Below are positions 26,713 to 37,035 of a stretch of 64,000 nucleotides of DNA, piece by piece. Source of the stretch: Alphaproteobacteria bacterium (GTDB taxonomy: Bacteria > Pseudomonadota > Alphaproteobacteria > CALKHQ01); NCBI GenBank assembly GCA_041396705.1, contig JAWKYB010000022.1, positions 10,890 to 74,889 of the forward strand, read 5' to 3'. The translations under genes and the position numbers were made by a program. How positions within the stretch are numbered: the stretch's first letter is position 1; the number at the start of each line of letters is the position of its first letter. Below the pieces are notes generated by a model. That model was not told where the DNA came from. It saw only the letters and a program-made list of their open reading frames with translations, and made no database searches.

Positions 26713-27477
26713 TCAGTCCAGCGTTGCACCGCCGTCGACCACGATGTGGGCGCCGGTCATGAACGAGGAATCGGCGGTGGCGAGGAACAGCGCGACGGTG
26801 GCGATCTCCTCCGGTCGGCCGAGCCGGTTCATCAGCGCGGCGGCGCCGAAGTCGCGATAGGCCTGCTCCGGGTCCAGGCCGAGACGGGCGATGTGGCGGT
26901 CGGTGGCGCGGGTCTTGATCGAGCCGGGGCAGATCGCATTGACCCGGATGTTGTCGGTGGCCAGGTCCATCGCCAGGCAGCGGGTCAGCTGGGCGACCGC
27001 GCCCTTCGAGGCGTTGTAGGGGATGAAGCGCGGCTGGGCGACGAAGGACGACACCGAGGCGACGTTGACGATCGCGCCGCCGCCGGCCGCACGCAAGGCC
27101 GGCAGGCACGCCTTCACCGTGTTGGCATAGCCGACCACGTTGACCCCCAGCACCTGGTCCCAATCGGCCTGGGTGATCTCGTCGATGCCGCCGAAGACGA
27201 AGGCGGCGGCGTTGTTGACCAGCACGTCGATGCGGCCGAAAGCGGCCACCGTCGCGTCGGCGGCGGCCTGCACCGCGGCCATGTCGGCGATATCGGTGAC
27301 CTGGGCCAGCGCCCGGCCGCCGCGTGCGACGATGCCGTCGGCGACGGCCTTGCCGCTGTCGGGTTCGATCTCGGCGACGGCGACCGCCGCGCCTTCGGCG
27401 GCGAACAGCTCGGCGATCGCCCGGCCGATGCCGTTGCCGGCGCCGCTGACCAGCGCCACCTTGTCCTGCAGGCGCAT
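26713..27477 (-). CDS. Short-chain dehydrogenase/reductase
   Basis: This classical SDR of 254 residues has ALVSGAGNGIGRAIAELF (TGxxxGIG-type turn), VLVNNAAAFVFGG, the YNASKGAV catalytic YxxxK, and a closing VVDGGATLD. It reduces or oxidises a small alcohol or ketone with NAD(P); the substrate is not evident. ATG 27477 is preceded by GGGGGAGGAA at a good distance, which settles the start. It is probably cotranscribed with the amidohydrolase downstream and may act in the same catabolic path. Confidence 0.88.
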   Translation of the reverse strand: MRLQDKVALVSGAGNGIGRAIAELFAAEGAAVAVAEIEPDSGKAVADGIVARGGRALAQVTDIADMAAVQAAADATVAAFGRIDVLVNNAAAFVFGGIDEITQADWDQVLGVNVVGYANTVKACLPALRAAGGGAIVNVASVSSFVAQPRFIPYNASKGAVAQLTRCLAMDLATDNIRVNAICPGSIKTRATDRHIARLGLDPEQAYRDFGAAALMNRLGRPEEIATVALFLATADSSFMTGAHIVVDGGATLD

Positions 27478-27565
27478 GAACGCCTTCCTCCCCCATTGTT
27501 GTCGTTCGGCCTCAGCCTGCCCGCGGCGGCGGGCCGCTGACAAGGCGAAAGCGGGGCGAGGGGCG

Positions 27566-28381
27566 CTATTCGGCGCGGTTCAGCCACCAGTCGTAGGCGT
27601 CGTCGGCGATCGCGTCGATGCCGGCCAGCCGCGACGCCAGCGCCGGCGCGGCATAGCGGGCGAGGTGGGCAATCACCGCGGCGTCGCTGCCGCCGAAATC
27701 CGCCGCGTACCAGTCGAAGATCGACGACACCACCAGCTCGCCGTCCGCGGTCACCGCGGCGCCGCGCGGATGGTTGACATAGGCGCGGGCGGCGGCGTCC
27801 AGCGCCGCCTCCATGGTGGCGGCGGTCAGTGCCGCGGCGGGCAGGTCTGGGCAGCCCAGCGCGGCGCAGTTGACCACATAGTGGGTGCGCGGGTCGGCCC
27901 ACAGCGGACGCAGGATGCGATGCTCGATATCGTCCAGCGTCAGCGGCACGCCCTCGACCGCGACCAGCTCGGCGCCCCAGGGACCGTCGGCGAACACGCC
28001 GGGCGAAATGTCGATGTCGCGGATGCTGTCGACCGGAAAGTGGTCGAGCACGGTGCGCACGGTCAGCGCGTTGTAGAGGTTGATCCAGAACGCCCGCTGC
28101 TCGGCGCGGGCCAGCGCGGTGACCCGGGTCGCCGCCATCCGGTCGAGATAGGCGTCGAGAGCGGCGCGGTCGGCCGGGGTGACGGCGCCGTAGCGCACCC
28201 GGGCGATGCCGTCGGGCCCATCGACCCGGTAGCGGGCGAGGAAGGCGGACCAGGCGCCGTGGTCGACGGTCGCCTGCGAGGCGGGGTCGTGGCCGGTCCA
28301 GCGCGTCCACAGTTCCGCGTCCGGCGCGGCAGCCGCGGCGGCGGGCACGAGCAGGATCAGGATCGCGAGCAGGCGGCGCAT
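27566..28381 (-). CDS. DUF547 domain secreted protein
   Basis: This 271-residue protein starts with a signal peptide (MRRLLAILILLVPAAAAAA). The mature part carries the DUF547 hallmarks QRAFWINLYNALTVRTVL, NCAALGCPDL and SSIFDWYAADFGG. DUF547 proteins are widespread in proteobacteria and lack an agreed function; the conserved cysteines and NLYNA segment recall papain-like folds. It should be periplasmic. The stop and the SDR start upstream of the next operon are separated by about 90 bp with no visible feature. Confidence 0.85.
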   Translation of the reverse strand: MRRLLAILILLVPAAAAAAPDAELWTRWTGHDPASQATVDHGAWSAFLARYRVDGPDGIARVRYGAVTPADRAALDAYLDRMAATRVTALARAEQRAFWINLYNALTVRTVLDHFPVDSIRDIDISPGVFADGPWGAELVAVEGVPLTLDDIEHRILRPLWADPRTHYVVNCAALGCPDLPAAALTAATMEAALDAAARAYVNHPRGAAVTADGELVVSSIFDWYAADFGGSDAAVIAHLARYAAPALASRLAGIDAIADDAYDWWLNRAE

Positions 28382-28465
28382 GGCGGCTGAGATAGCCTGC
28401 GGCGGGCGCCTTCGCCAGGGGCCGTCACGGCGGATTGAGCGGCGTTGATCCGGCCCGAAAACCAA

Positions 28466-28489
28466 ACGCCCGGGCCAGGGCCCGGGCGT
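28466..28489 (-). terminator. Intrinsic terminator after the BI-1 family gene
   Basis: A 10-bp perfect stem with a 4-base loop (CAGG) lies 28 bp downstream of the BI-1 gene stop. Read on the minus strand, the stem is followed by TTTGGTTTTC, a T-rich tail. It is the best intrinsic terminator seen in the window. Confidence 0.7.
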
Positions 28490-28516
28490 CGGTGTCTCGT
28501 ACGGGCTGGCGCCGCC

Positions 28517-29257
28517 CTATTCGCGGGCGATCGACATCAGGTACAGGATGTTGCGGAACATCACGATGAAGTCGATGTACAGCATCAGCGCGCCGAAGAT
28601 CGCCGACTTCTGCGCCAGCGTGCCGTCGTGGCCGACCTGGTAGTAGTTCTCCTTGATCTTCTGGGTGTCATAGGCGGTCAGGCCCGCGAAGATCAGCACC
28701 GAGGCGATCGAGATGATGAACATCAGCCCGGTGGAGCCGAGGAAGATGTTGACCACCGAGGCGATGATCAGGCCGATCACGCCCATCATCAGGAAGCCGC
28801 CGAGGCCGGTCAGGTCGCGCTTGGTGGTGTAGCCGATCAGGCTCATGCCCGCGAACATGCCCGCGGTGATGAAGAAGGCGCGGAAGATGTCGGCCGGCAG
28901 GAACACCATGAAGATCAGCGCGAAGCCGATGCCGTTGAGGCCCGCATAGAGCCAGAACATCGCCTGGGCCATCCCCGGCGACATCCGCTCGTAGCCGAAC
29001 ATGAAGAACAGCACCGGCGCCAGCGGCGACAGCATCGCGATCCAGCCGAGCCCGCTGAGGCCGGTCGGCGTGAAGAACAGCTGCCAGATCGACGGCGAGG
29101 TCGAGATGAAGAACGCGATGGCGCCGGTCAGGGCGAGACCGAGCACCATGTAGTTGTAGACGCGCAGCATGTACGACCGCAGGCCGGCATCGACGTCGGC
29201 CGACGTGGCAATGCCCTGTACGCGCGTCATGAACTGGTTGTCGAGCCGAGGCGCCAT
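28517..29257 (-). CDS. Bax inhibitor-1 (BI-1/YccA) family membrane protein
   Basis: This 246-residue protein has seven hydrophobic helices and the BI-1 family features: LRSYMLRVYNYMVLGLALTG at the start, GYTTKRDLTGLGGFL, and the closing aspartate-containing helix LMLYIDFIVMFRNIL. Bacterial members (YccA, YbhL, YetJ) are inner-membrane proteins; YccA modulates the FtsH protease and YetJ is a pH-dependent calcium leak. Which applies here is unknown. AGAGGGA precedes ATG 29257. It is monocistronic, with a terminator behind and a possible promoter in front. Confidence 0.88.
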   Translation of the reverse strand: MAPRLDNQFMTRVQGIATSADVDAGLRSYMLRVYNYMVLGLALTGAIAFFISTSPSIWQLFFTPTGLSGLGWIAMLSPLAPVLFFMFGYERMSPGMAQAMFWLYAGLNGIGFALIFMVFLPADIFRAFFITAGMFAGMSLIGYTTKRDLTGLGGFLMMGVIGLIIASVVNIFLGSTGLMFIISIASVLIFAGLTAYDTQKIKENYYQVGHDGTLAQKSAIFGALMLYIDFIVMFRNILYLMSIARE

Positions 29258-29319
29258 TGCACAATCCCTCTCGTTACGCATAGCGACGGGGCCACGATCG
29301 GCCGCGGCCACTTGCCGCT

Positions 29320-29348
29320 AATATTGGAACTTCGGACCTTGCGATCAA
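29320..29348 (-). promoter_or_regulatory. Possible promoter of the BI-1 family gene
   Basis: On the minus strand, TTGATC and AATATT are separated by 17 bp, about 62 bp upstream of the BI-1 start codon. Each hexamer matches the sigma-70 consensus at four of six positions. The stretch is notably AT-rich for this window. The match is modest. Confidence 0.35.
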
Positions 29349-29394
29349 GCAACGATTGTCCGGATTCGGCGCATCGCCCGCAATCGGCAGCGAT

Positions 29395-31985
29395 TCAGGC
29401 ATTGCGCAGCAGCGGCGCCGCCTTCTGGCCGAGCGCGCGCCAGGCGCCGAGGAAGCCGAAGGCCAGCGTCACCGCTAGGCTGACCGCCAGCACCAGCAGC
29501 ACGGCCGAAGGCAGGAACGCCCAGTCCAGGTTCATGATCTGGGTGACCACGACGAAGGAAGCGGCCGCGCCCAGCGCTGCGGCGACGACCGCGGTGGCGA
29601 TGCCCAGCAGCCCGTATTCGACCAGGAAGGCGCGGCTGACCTGGCCGCGGGTCGCGCCCAGCACCTTCAGCACCACGGCGTCGTAGACCCGGCGGCGATG
29701 GCCCGCCGCCACCGCCCCGGCCAGCACCAGCGCGCCGGCGACCAGCGTGATCGCCGCGGTGGCGGTGACCGCCAGCGCGATGTTGGTCAGCACCTGGTTG
29801 GCGGTGTCGAGCGCATCGCGCACCCGGATCGCCGAGACGTTGGGCAGCGCGTCGGTGACCGCGCGCTCCAGCGGCAGCTCGGCGTCGGGCGTCGCCTGCA
29901 CCGTGGCCAGCAGCGTGTGCGGCGCGGCGTCGAGCACCCCCGGCGAGAAGATGGTGGTGAAGTTGAGCTGCAGCGTGCCCCACTCGATCTCGCGCAGGTT
30001 GGCGACGGTGGCGGTCATCTCGCGGCCCAGCACATTGTAGGTCAGCGAGTCGCCGACGCCGATGCCGAAGCCGTTGGCCAGATCGGCGCTGAACGAGATC
30101 AGCGGCGGGCCGGCATAGTCGGCCGGCCACCATTCGCCGGCGACGATCTCGTTGTTCTCCGGCGGCTCGGCCGCGTAGGTCAGGCCGCGCTCGCTGCGCA
30201 GGCCCCATTGCGCCTCCGGCGCCACCTGCACCTGCTCGGCCGGCACGCCGTTGATCGCGACGATGCGCCCGCGCAGCATCGGCGTGCCCTGGATGGTGCC
30301 GACGCCGGGCACCGCGGCGGCGGTCGCCTCGAAGGTCGCAACCTGGTCCGGCTGGATGTCGAGGAAGAAGTAGGCCGGCGCCTGTTCCGGAATCCGGTCC
30401 TGGATCGCGCCGCGCAGGTTGCCTTCGATCAGCGCGATCGCCACCAGCACGGTCAGGCCGAGGCCGAGCGACAGCACCACCGAGGCGGTCGCCGAGCCGG
30501 GCCGGTGGATGTTGGCCAGGCCCAGGCGCAGCGCGGCGCCGTGCGGCCGGCCCGCGCGCCGTGCGGTCCAGGCGACCAGCGCGGCGGCGCCGCGAAACGC
30601 CAGCATGGTGCCCAGCGCGCCGCCGACGAACAGCGCCGCCAGCAGCTTGTCGGCCGCGGTCAGCACCGCCAGCACCGCCAGCGCGCCGCCGGCCGCGAAG
30701 GTCATCGCCATATAGGCGCGGCCGGGCCAGCGCCGCGCCGGTGCGACGATGGCGCGGAACAGCTGGGCCGGCGGCACCTCGCGGGCGCGGGCCAGCGGCC
30801 AGATCGAGAAGGCCAGGGCGGTCAGCAGGCCGAATGCGGCGGCCATCACCAGCGGCAGCGGGTGGATGGCGAAGCCGCCGGTCAGGCCGAACTGCTCGTT
30901 CAGGAAGCCGGTGGCCAGCGCCGGCGCCAGCGCGCCGACGACCAGCCCGGCAACGGTGCCCAGGCCGGCCAGCGCCATCACCTGGATCAGATAGGCGCCG
31001 AACACCAGCCGGTTGCTGGCGCCCAGGCACTTCAGCGTGGCGATGGTCGCGACCTTGGCGTCGAGATAGGCCCGCACCGCATTGGCCACGCCGACCCCGC
31101 CGACCAGCAGCGCGGTCAGGCCGACCAGGGTCAGGAAGGCCGACAGCCGGTCGACGAACTGGCGCAGGCCCTCGGCGCCGTCGCTGAAATCGCGCACCCG
31201 GATCGGCGCGTCGGGGAAGGCGTCGGTCACCGCCTGCTTGAAGGCGGCGGCGTCGGCGCCCTCGGGCAGGGCGACGCGATAGAAGTGGTAGATCAGGCTG
31301 CCTTCCTGGACCAGTCCGGTCGCGGCCAGCGCGGCGTCGGCGATGATCACCTTCGGGCCGAGGCTGAAGAAACCGGTCGACGACAGCCGGTCGGGCTCCG
31401 CCGTCAGCTCGGCCGCCACGTGGAAGCTGCCGTCGCCGATGCGCAGCGGGTCGCCGACGGCCAGGCCCAGCCGCCGGAGGATCGCTCCGTCCACCACCGC
31501 GCCGGGCCGGCCCTCGCCATCCGCGGCGAACAGGTCGTCCAGCGGCGCGGCGGGCGCGGTCTCGACGGCGCCGAACAGCGGATAGCGCCCGTCGACCGCC
31601 TTCAGCTCGATCAGCGCCCGCGCGGCACCGTCGTCGGTGCGCGCCATCGCGCGCATCTGCCGGCTCGCCGCGGTCGCGCCGGCCGCGTCGAGGAAGGCAC
31701 GCTGCTCCGGCTCGATCGGCGTGTACAGCTGGCGGACCTCGACGTCGCCGCCCAGCAGCGCGCGTGCGTCCGCCCGCAGCCCGTCCTCGATGCCGGCCGA
31801 CAGCGAGCCGACCGCCGCGATCGCGGCGACGCCGAGCGCCAGGCAGCCCAGGAACACGCGGAAGCCGCGGATGCCGCCGCGCATCTCGCGCCGCGCGATC
31901 TTCACCGCCATGGCCAGCCCGACGCCGCCTCGTGCCGCGCCGCGTCCTGCCGCCGCGACGCCGACCGCGGTCTCGCTGCCGGCGC

Positions 31986-31989
<4 letters not shown>
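29395..31989 (-). CDS. ybbP: FtsX-like ABC transporter permease (YbbP-like)
   Basis: This 864-residue membrane protein has one N-terminal helix, a large periplasmic domain, then blocks of helices at about 275-440 and a final three-helix set, the double FtsX/MacB_PCD arrangement of YbbP. Motifs include the helix DAKVATIATLKCLGASNRLV and its duplicate YDAVVLKVLGATRGQVSRAF. With the ATPase encoded just upstream it should form a MacB-superfamily machine acting on the periplasm or outer envelope. GTG 31989 overlaps the ATPase stop by 4 nt; an ATG at about 31911 is an alternative start. The E. coli pair ybbA-ybbP also sits beside tesA, as here. Confidence 0.85.
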
Positions 31990-32711
<722 letters not shown>

Positions 32712-32942
32712 GGCGTCTCCCTTGGTGCAGAAGCGTCGGCGCCGACCCAACCGCCCGATTCGGGCGGAAATCGGGCGACCGGCCCGGTCAGGATGTGGGG
32801 CGCCGGGGCGCAGGTTCAAGCGCGCGTCGCCGGAACCGCCTGCTGGGGTTTTACCGTTCCTTTGTCTGCTTGGATCGATAGTTTCCGTTCGACCCGGCCA
32901 ACATTTCGTGAGCCCGTGCGGCGCACAACCAGGAGTCCCGCG

Positions 32943-33326
32943 ATGCATCTTCCCGTTTTCAGCCGCCTGGCACCCGCCGCGCTGGCGGTCTGCGCCCTCG
33001 CCATTCCGCAGGCCCTGGCCAAGGACGACGCCATCGACTTCGCCGGTGTCTACGCCGTGCAGGGCCAGAACCCGGACGGCACCAGCGGCTACGACGGCCA
33101 GGCCAACATCATCCGCACCGGCGAGACCTGGCGGGTCGAGTGGTATGTCGGCGACCAGACCTTCGTCGGCACCGGCATCGGCTACGGCGACGTGCTCGCG
33201 GTCGGCTATGACGGCGGCACCGCGGTCTACCAGCGCGACACCGACGGCACGCTCTACGGCGCCTGGGCGGTCAATGGCGGCGACACTCTTGGCGCGGAGG
33301 TTTTGACGCCCATCTTAGGCGAATGA
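32943..33326 (+). CDS. Small secreted protein, 127 residues
   Basis: A signal peptide (MHLPVFSRLAPAALAVCALA then PQALA) is followed by about 100 residues of beta-rich sequence: DFAGVYAVQGQNPDG, ANIIRTGETWRVEWYVGDQ, and AVYQRDTDGTLYGAWA. It looks like a small lipocalin- or avidin-like sheet with regular GxY/W turns, but I assign no family. AGGAG precedes ATG 32943. Its TGA overlaps the ATG of the TesA-like gene (ATGA), so the two are translationally coupled and may act together in the periplasm. Confidence 0.75.
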   Translation: MHLPVFSRLAPAALAVCALAIPQALAKDDAIDFAGVYAVQGQNPDGTSGYDGQANIIRTGETWRVEWYVGDQTFVGTGIGYGDVLAVGYDGGTAVYQRDTDGTLYGAWAVNGGDTLGAEVLTPILGE

Positions 33327-33966
33327 TCGCGCGCCTCCGTAGCCTCGGCCTCTGTGTCGCCGCCGCCGTGCTGGCATCGGTGTCCGCATCGGCGGCGGCC
33401 GCCGAGGCGGTCCGCCTGATGGTGCTGGGCGACAGCCTGGCCAGCGGCTACGGCCTGCAGCCGGAAGAGGGATTCACCGCCCAGCTCGAGGCCGCGCTGC
33501 GGGCCGAGGGCCTGGACGTGGTGGTGCTCAATGCCGGCGTGTCTGGCGACACCACTGCTGGCGGGCTGGCAAGGCTGGACTGGGCACTGGGCGACAACCC
33601 GACCCACGTGCTGGTCGAGCTCGGCTCGAACGACGGGCTGCGCGGCATCGAACCGGCGGCGGCGCGGGCCAATCTCGATGCGATCCTGGCCGCGCTGGCG
33701 GACAGGGGCATCCCGCCTTCCTCGCCGGGATGCTTGCGCCACCCAATTTCGGCAGCGACTATGCCGCCGAGTTCAACGCGATCTACCCCGAGCTGGCGGA
33801 GGCGCATGGCATCCCGCTCTATCCCTTCTTCCTGGACGGCGTTGCGACGGTGCCGGAACTCAACCAGGGCGATCGCATCCACCCCAACAGCGCCGGGGTG
33901 GCCGCCATCGTCGCCCGCATGGTGCCGGTGCTGGTGCCGTGGCTGGAGGGCCACGCCGACACCTGA
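33323..33966 (+). pseudogene. tesA: TesA-like SGNH/GDSL esterase with a 1-nt frameshift
   Basis: All four SGNH blocks are present: VLGDSLASGYG (nucleophile serine), NAGVSGDTTAGG, ELGSNDGLRG, and GDRIHPNSAG with the catalytic Asp/His pair. They follow a signal peptide, as in periplasmic thioesterase I/arylesterase TesA. The last block is out of frame: near 33712-33717 one base is missing (CCGCC for an expected CCGCCC), after which MLAPPNFGSDYAAEF continues in another frame. Read through, the protein has about 214 residues, normal for TesA. As given, translation makes a 219-residue product lacking the catalytic Asp/His. A sequence error is as likely as a true mutation. Confidence 0.85.
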
Positions 33967-33978
33967 GGGATGCATCCG

Positions 33979-35094
33979 ATGAACAAGCCGGCGCACTGCG
34001 CCCACGCGGCCGACGACGACTGGCGCGCCCTCGCCGAGAGCGTTGCGCAGGAGTTGGGGACGCTCGACCCGGACAACACGCTGGGCATCGTCTACGCCTC
34101 CGACCGGCTGGCGGACGATTTCGAGGCGGTGGTCGGCCTGCTCGGCGATCGCACCGGCCTGCGCCACTGGGTCGGGACGCTGGGCTACGGCGTGTCGGTG
34201 GCCGGGCGCGAGTTCTACGACTGCCCGGCGCTGGCCGCGCTGGCCCTGCCCATCGCCGCGGAGGAGTTCCGCATCCTCGAGCCGGCCGCCGACGGCTGCG
34301 ACCCGCTGGAGGGCCATGGCGCCTGGATCGCCCGGCACAGCCCCGGCCTGGGACTGGTCCACGCCGCCGCATCGGCGCCGCACCTGCTGCAGGATCTGAT
34401 CGAGCTCGGCGAGACCGCCGGCTGTTTCGTCGTCGGCGGGCTGACCGCCTCGCGCAACGGCGCGCTGACGGTCGCCGATCGGGTGCGGGCGGACTCGCTG
34501 TCGGGCGTGCTGTTCGCCGACACCGTGCCGCTGGCCACCGCGATCGCGCAGGGCTGCGCCCCGGTCGGCAAGGTGCACCGGGTCACCGCCGCCGACCGCA
34601 ACCTGGTGTTCGAGCTCGACGGCGAGCCGGCGCTGAAGGTGCTCTACGCCGATCTCGGCGTCAGCGACGTCGAGGGCTTGCGCGCCTATGCCGACGTGCT
34701 CAACGCCGCGCTGCCGGTGGAGAACAGCGACCGCGCCGAATATCTGGTCCGCAACGTGCTGGCCGTCGATCCCAAGTGCGGGCTGGTGGTGATCGGCGAT
34801 GTGCTGTCGCCCGGCGCGCCGCTGCAGTTCTGCCGGCGCGACCGCGACGCGGCGCTGGCCGACCTCGACGCCATGCTGGCGGATCTGCAGGGCAGGCTGC
34901 CCGGCCGGCCGCGCGCCGCGGTCTACATCACCTGCGTCGCCCGCGGCCCGAACCTGTTCGGCGAGAAGTCGGAGGAGATCCGCCGCATCTGCGACGGCCT
35001 CGGCCCGGTTCCCGTGATCGGCCTGTTCGCCAACGGGGAGATTTTCAACGGCCGCCTGCACGGCTATACCGGGGTCCTGACCGTCTTCTGCTAG
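33979..35094 (+). CDS. FIST domain sensor-like protein
   Basis: This protein of about 371 residues has the two-part FIST layout. The N-terminal half includes DNTLGIVYASDRLADDFEAVV and WVGTLGYGVSVAGREFY; the C-terminal half includes GPNLFGEKSEEIRRIC and VIGLFANGEIFNGRLHGYTG, the usual FIST_C ending. FIST domains are thought to bind small ligands and are often joined to signalling modules; here the domain stands alone. The start could be ATG 33970 or 33979; the latter is used, since both leave the domain intact. A gap of 12 nt from the esterase stop suggests cotranscription. Confidence 0.83.
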   Translation: MNKPAHCAHAADDDWRALAESVAQELGTLDPDNTLGIVYASDRLADDFEAVVGLLGDRTGLRHWVGTLGYGVSVAGREFYDCPALAALALPIAAEEFRILEPAADGCDPLEGHGAWIARHSPGLGLVHAAASAPHLLQDLIELGETAGCFVVGGLTASRNGALTVADRVRADSLSGVLFADTVPLATAIAQGCAPVGKVHRVTAADRNLVFELDGEPALKVLYADLGVSDVEGLRAYADVLNAALPVENSDRAEYLVRNVLAVDPKCGLVVIGDVLSPGAPLQFCRRDRDAALADLDAMLADLQGRLPGRPRAAVYITCVARGPNLFGEKSEEIRRICDGLGPVPVIGLFANGEIFNGRLHGYTGVLTVFC

Positions 35095-35171
35095 GGTGCC
35101 GGCCGCGCCGGCGCCCCGGCCTTCGCCGCCGCTCCGGCGGCGTTCCACGCAAATCAGCCAGGGGGGCAGGC

Positions 35172-36218
35172 ATGCAGTACCGGCGTCTGGGCCGAACCGA
35201 AATCGACGTGTCCGTCATCTGCCTCGGCACCATGACCTGGGGCCAGCAGAACACCCAGGCGGAGGCGCACCAGCAGCTCGACATGGCGATCGACGCCGGC
35301 ATCAATTTCGTCGATGCGGCCGAGATGTATCCGGTGCCGCCGATGGAGGAGACCTACGGCCGCACCGAGGAGATCATCGGCAACTGGTTCGCCGGCGGCG
35401 CGCCGCGCGACCGGGTGATCCTGGCCACCAAGGTCATCGGCCGCAACGACGGCCGCTTCGGCTTCCTGCGCGGCGGCAAGGGCGGGCTCGACCGCGCCAA
35501 CATCGCGGCGGCGGTGGACGCCAGCCTCAGGCGGCTGCGGACCGACTACATCGACCTCTACCAGCTGCACTGGCCGGACCGGCCGGTGAACAACTTCGGC
35601 CAGCTCGGCTATGTCCACAAGCCGGACGCCGTGACCGTGCCGATCGAGGAGACGCTGAGCGTGCTCGGCGACCTGGTCCGTGCCGGCAAGATCCGCATGG
35701 TCGGGCTGTCGAACGAGACCGCCTGGGGCGTGATGGAATTCCTGCGCGTGTCGGACCGCACCGGGCTGCCGCGCGTGGTCAGCATCCAGAACCCTTACAG
35801 CTTCCTCAACCGGTCGTTCGAGATCGGGCTGGCCGAGATGGCGGTGCGCGAGGATGTCGGCCTGCTGGCCTACTCGCCGCTCGGCATGGGCGTGCTGACC
35901 GGCAAGTACCTGAACGGCGCCCGGCCGGAAGGGGCGCGGCTGACGCTGTTCGGCGACCGCTTCCTGCGCTACGCCCACCCGACCGGGGTGAAGGCGACCG
36001 AGCGCTATGTCGCGCTGGCGCGCGAGCACGGGCTGGACCCGGCGATCATGGCGCTGGCCTATGTCAATTCACGACCTTTTGTGACCGCCAACATTCCCGG
36101 CGCGACCCGGCCCGCCCATATCGAGACGATGGTGGCCAGCGTCGGCGTGACGCTGCCGCAGGCTGTGCTCGACGGGATCGATGCGATTCACCGCGAAATC
36201 AGCAATCCTTGTCCCTGA
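35172..36218 (+). CDS. Aldo/keto reductase (Tas-like)
   Basis: This 348-residue TIM-barrel oxidoreductase begins MQYRRLGRTEIDVSVICLGT and has FVDAAEMYPVPPMEETYGRTE carrying the catalytic Asp/Tyr pair. DYIDLYQLHWPDRPVN follows, then SVIQNPYS-type strands and the NADPH-binding end IPGATRPAHIE. The PVPP insertion after the tyrosine and overall length match E. coli Tas. Substrate unknown; members reduce aldehydes and ketones with NADPH. GGGGGGCAGG lies before ATG 35172. Confidence 0.9.
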   Translation: MQYRRLGRTEIDVSVICLGTMTWGQQNTQAEAHQQLDMAIDAGINFVDAAEMYPVPPMEETYGRTEEIIGNWFAGGAPRDRVILATKVIGRNDGRFGFLRGGKGGLDRANIAAAVDASLRRLRTDYIDLYQLHWPDRPVNNFGQLGYVHKPDAVTVPIEETLSVLGDLVRAGKIRMVGLSNETAWGVMEFLRVSDRTGLPRVVSIQNPYSFLNRSFEIGLAEMAVREDVGLLAYSPLGMGVLTGKYLNGARPEGARLTLFGDRFLRYAHPTGVKATERYVALAREHGLDPAIMALAYVNSRPFVTANIPGATRPAHIETMVASVGVTLPQAVLDGIDAIHREISNPCP

Positions 36219-36228
36219 CGGGGTGAGT

Positions 36229-36245
36229 CGCGGGCCCGGCCCGCG
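36229..36245. terminator. Short GC hairpin after the aldo/keto reductase
   Basis: A 7-bp perfect stem with a 3-base loop begins 11 nt after the reductase stop. There is no T-run, and such repeats arise easily in GC-rich DNA. It may help end transcription before thpR. Confidence 0.3.
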
Positions 36246-36323
36246 GCGCCGTCCGGGGGCGGTCAGGTAGCGGGCCGCGCCGCAGCGCCGGCGGGGCGAG
36301 ACCAGCAGGGGAGGGCGCCGATC

Positions 36324-36902
36324 ATGCGACTGTTCGTCGGTATCGGGATGCCGCTGCAGATACAGGATCGGCTGCGCCGCCTGCGCTCGGCGATCCCCGG
36401 TGCGCGCTGGATCGACCAGGAGAACCTGCATCTGACCCTGCGCTTCATCGGCGAGGTGGCGGTGCACGACGCCGAGGAGATCGACCTGGCGCTGGGCCGG
36501 ATCGATTCGCCGGCCTTCGACCTGGCGCTGCGCGGCGTCGGCCATTTCGAGACCGGCGGCGAGCCGTCGGCGCTGTGGGCGGACATCGCGCCGTGCCCGG
36601 CCCTGGCGCGCCTGCAGGAGAAGGTCGATTCGGCGCTGCGCCGCACCGGCCTGCGCTACGACACGCGCAACTTCCGCGCCCATGTCACCCTGGCCCGGCT
36701 GAAGGCGGCGCCGCTGGACCGGGTACGCTCGTTCCTGCGCGACCGCGCCGACTTCCGCTCGGATTCCTTTCTCGTCGACCGTTTCACGCTGTTCTCCAGC
36801 CATCTCGGCAAGCACGGCGCGCAATATGTCGCCGAGGCCGACTATCCGCTCGGCGGCGGCGTGCTGACCGAATGGGACGACGAGCGCGAGGAGATCGTCT
36901 GA
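36324..36902 (+). CDS. thpR: RNA 2',3'-cyclic phosphodiesterase
   Basis: This 192-residue 2H phosphoesterase has two HxTx motifs, HLTLRFIGEV and HVTLARLKAA, the catalytic pair of the ThpR/LigT family. The start MRLFVGIGMP and length fit. ThpR opens 2',3'-cyclic phosphates to 2'-phosphates in RNA; a biological role in bacteria is still vague. It stands alone between an aldo/keto reductase and a FAH family gene. Confidence 0.93.
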   Translation: MRLFVGIGMPLQIQDRLRRLRSAIPGARWIDQENLHLTLRFIGEVAVHDAEEIDLALGRIDSPAFDLALRGVGHFETGGEPSALWADIAPCPALARLQEKVDSALRRTGLRYDTRNFRAHVTLARLKAAPLDRVRSFLRDRADFRSDSFLVDRFTLFSSHLGKHGAQYVAEADYPLGGGVLTEWDDEREEIV

Positions 36903-36955
36903 GCGCCGCCGCGCGCACCGCCCCCCGGCCCGCCGTTCCCCTGCCCGATTGCCGA

Positions 36956-36983
36956 TTGTCGGCCCGGCCCGCTCGGCTATAAA
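36956..36983 (+). promoter_or_regulatory. Possible sigma-70 promoter of the FAH family gene at 37036
   Basis: TTGTCG and TATAAA are separated by 16 bp. The -10 box matches five of six consensus bases and the -35 four of six, and the boxes lie 52 bp before the start codon. The AT-rich -10 stands out clearly in this GC-rich gap. Confidence 0.5.
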
Positions 36984-37035
36984 GGCGCAGCGCCGCGCGC
37001 GGCGTGGCACGAGAACAAGGGGAAGGAAGCGACCG

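Noticed and set aside
25005..27477. Amidohydrolase and SDR as part of the IlvD/Edd sugar-acid pathway
   Set aside because: They share a strand, but the 94-bp gap and unrelated substrate classes do not support a single pathway beyond proximity.
33970..33978. ATG 33970 as the FIST gene start
   Set aside because: It adds only three residues ahead of ATG 33979 and neither has a decisive ribosome binding site; 33979 is a convention here, not evidence against 33970.
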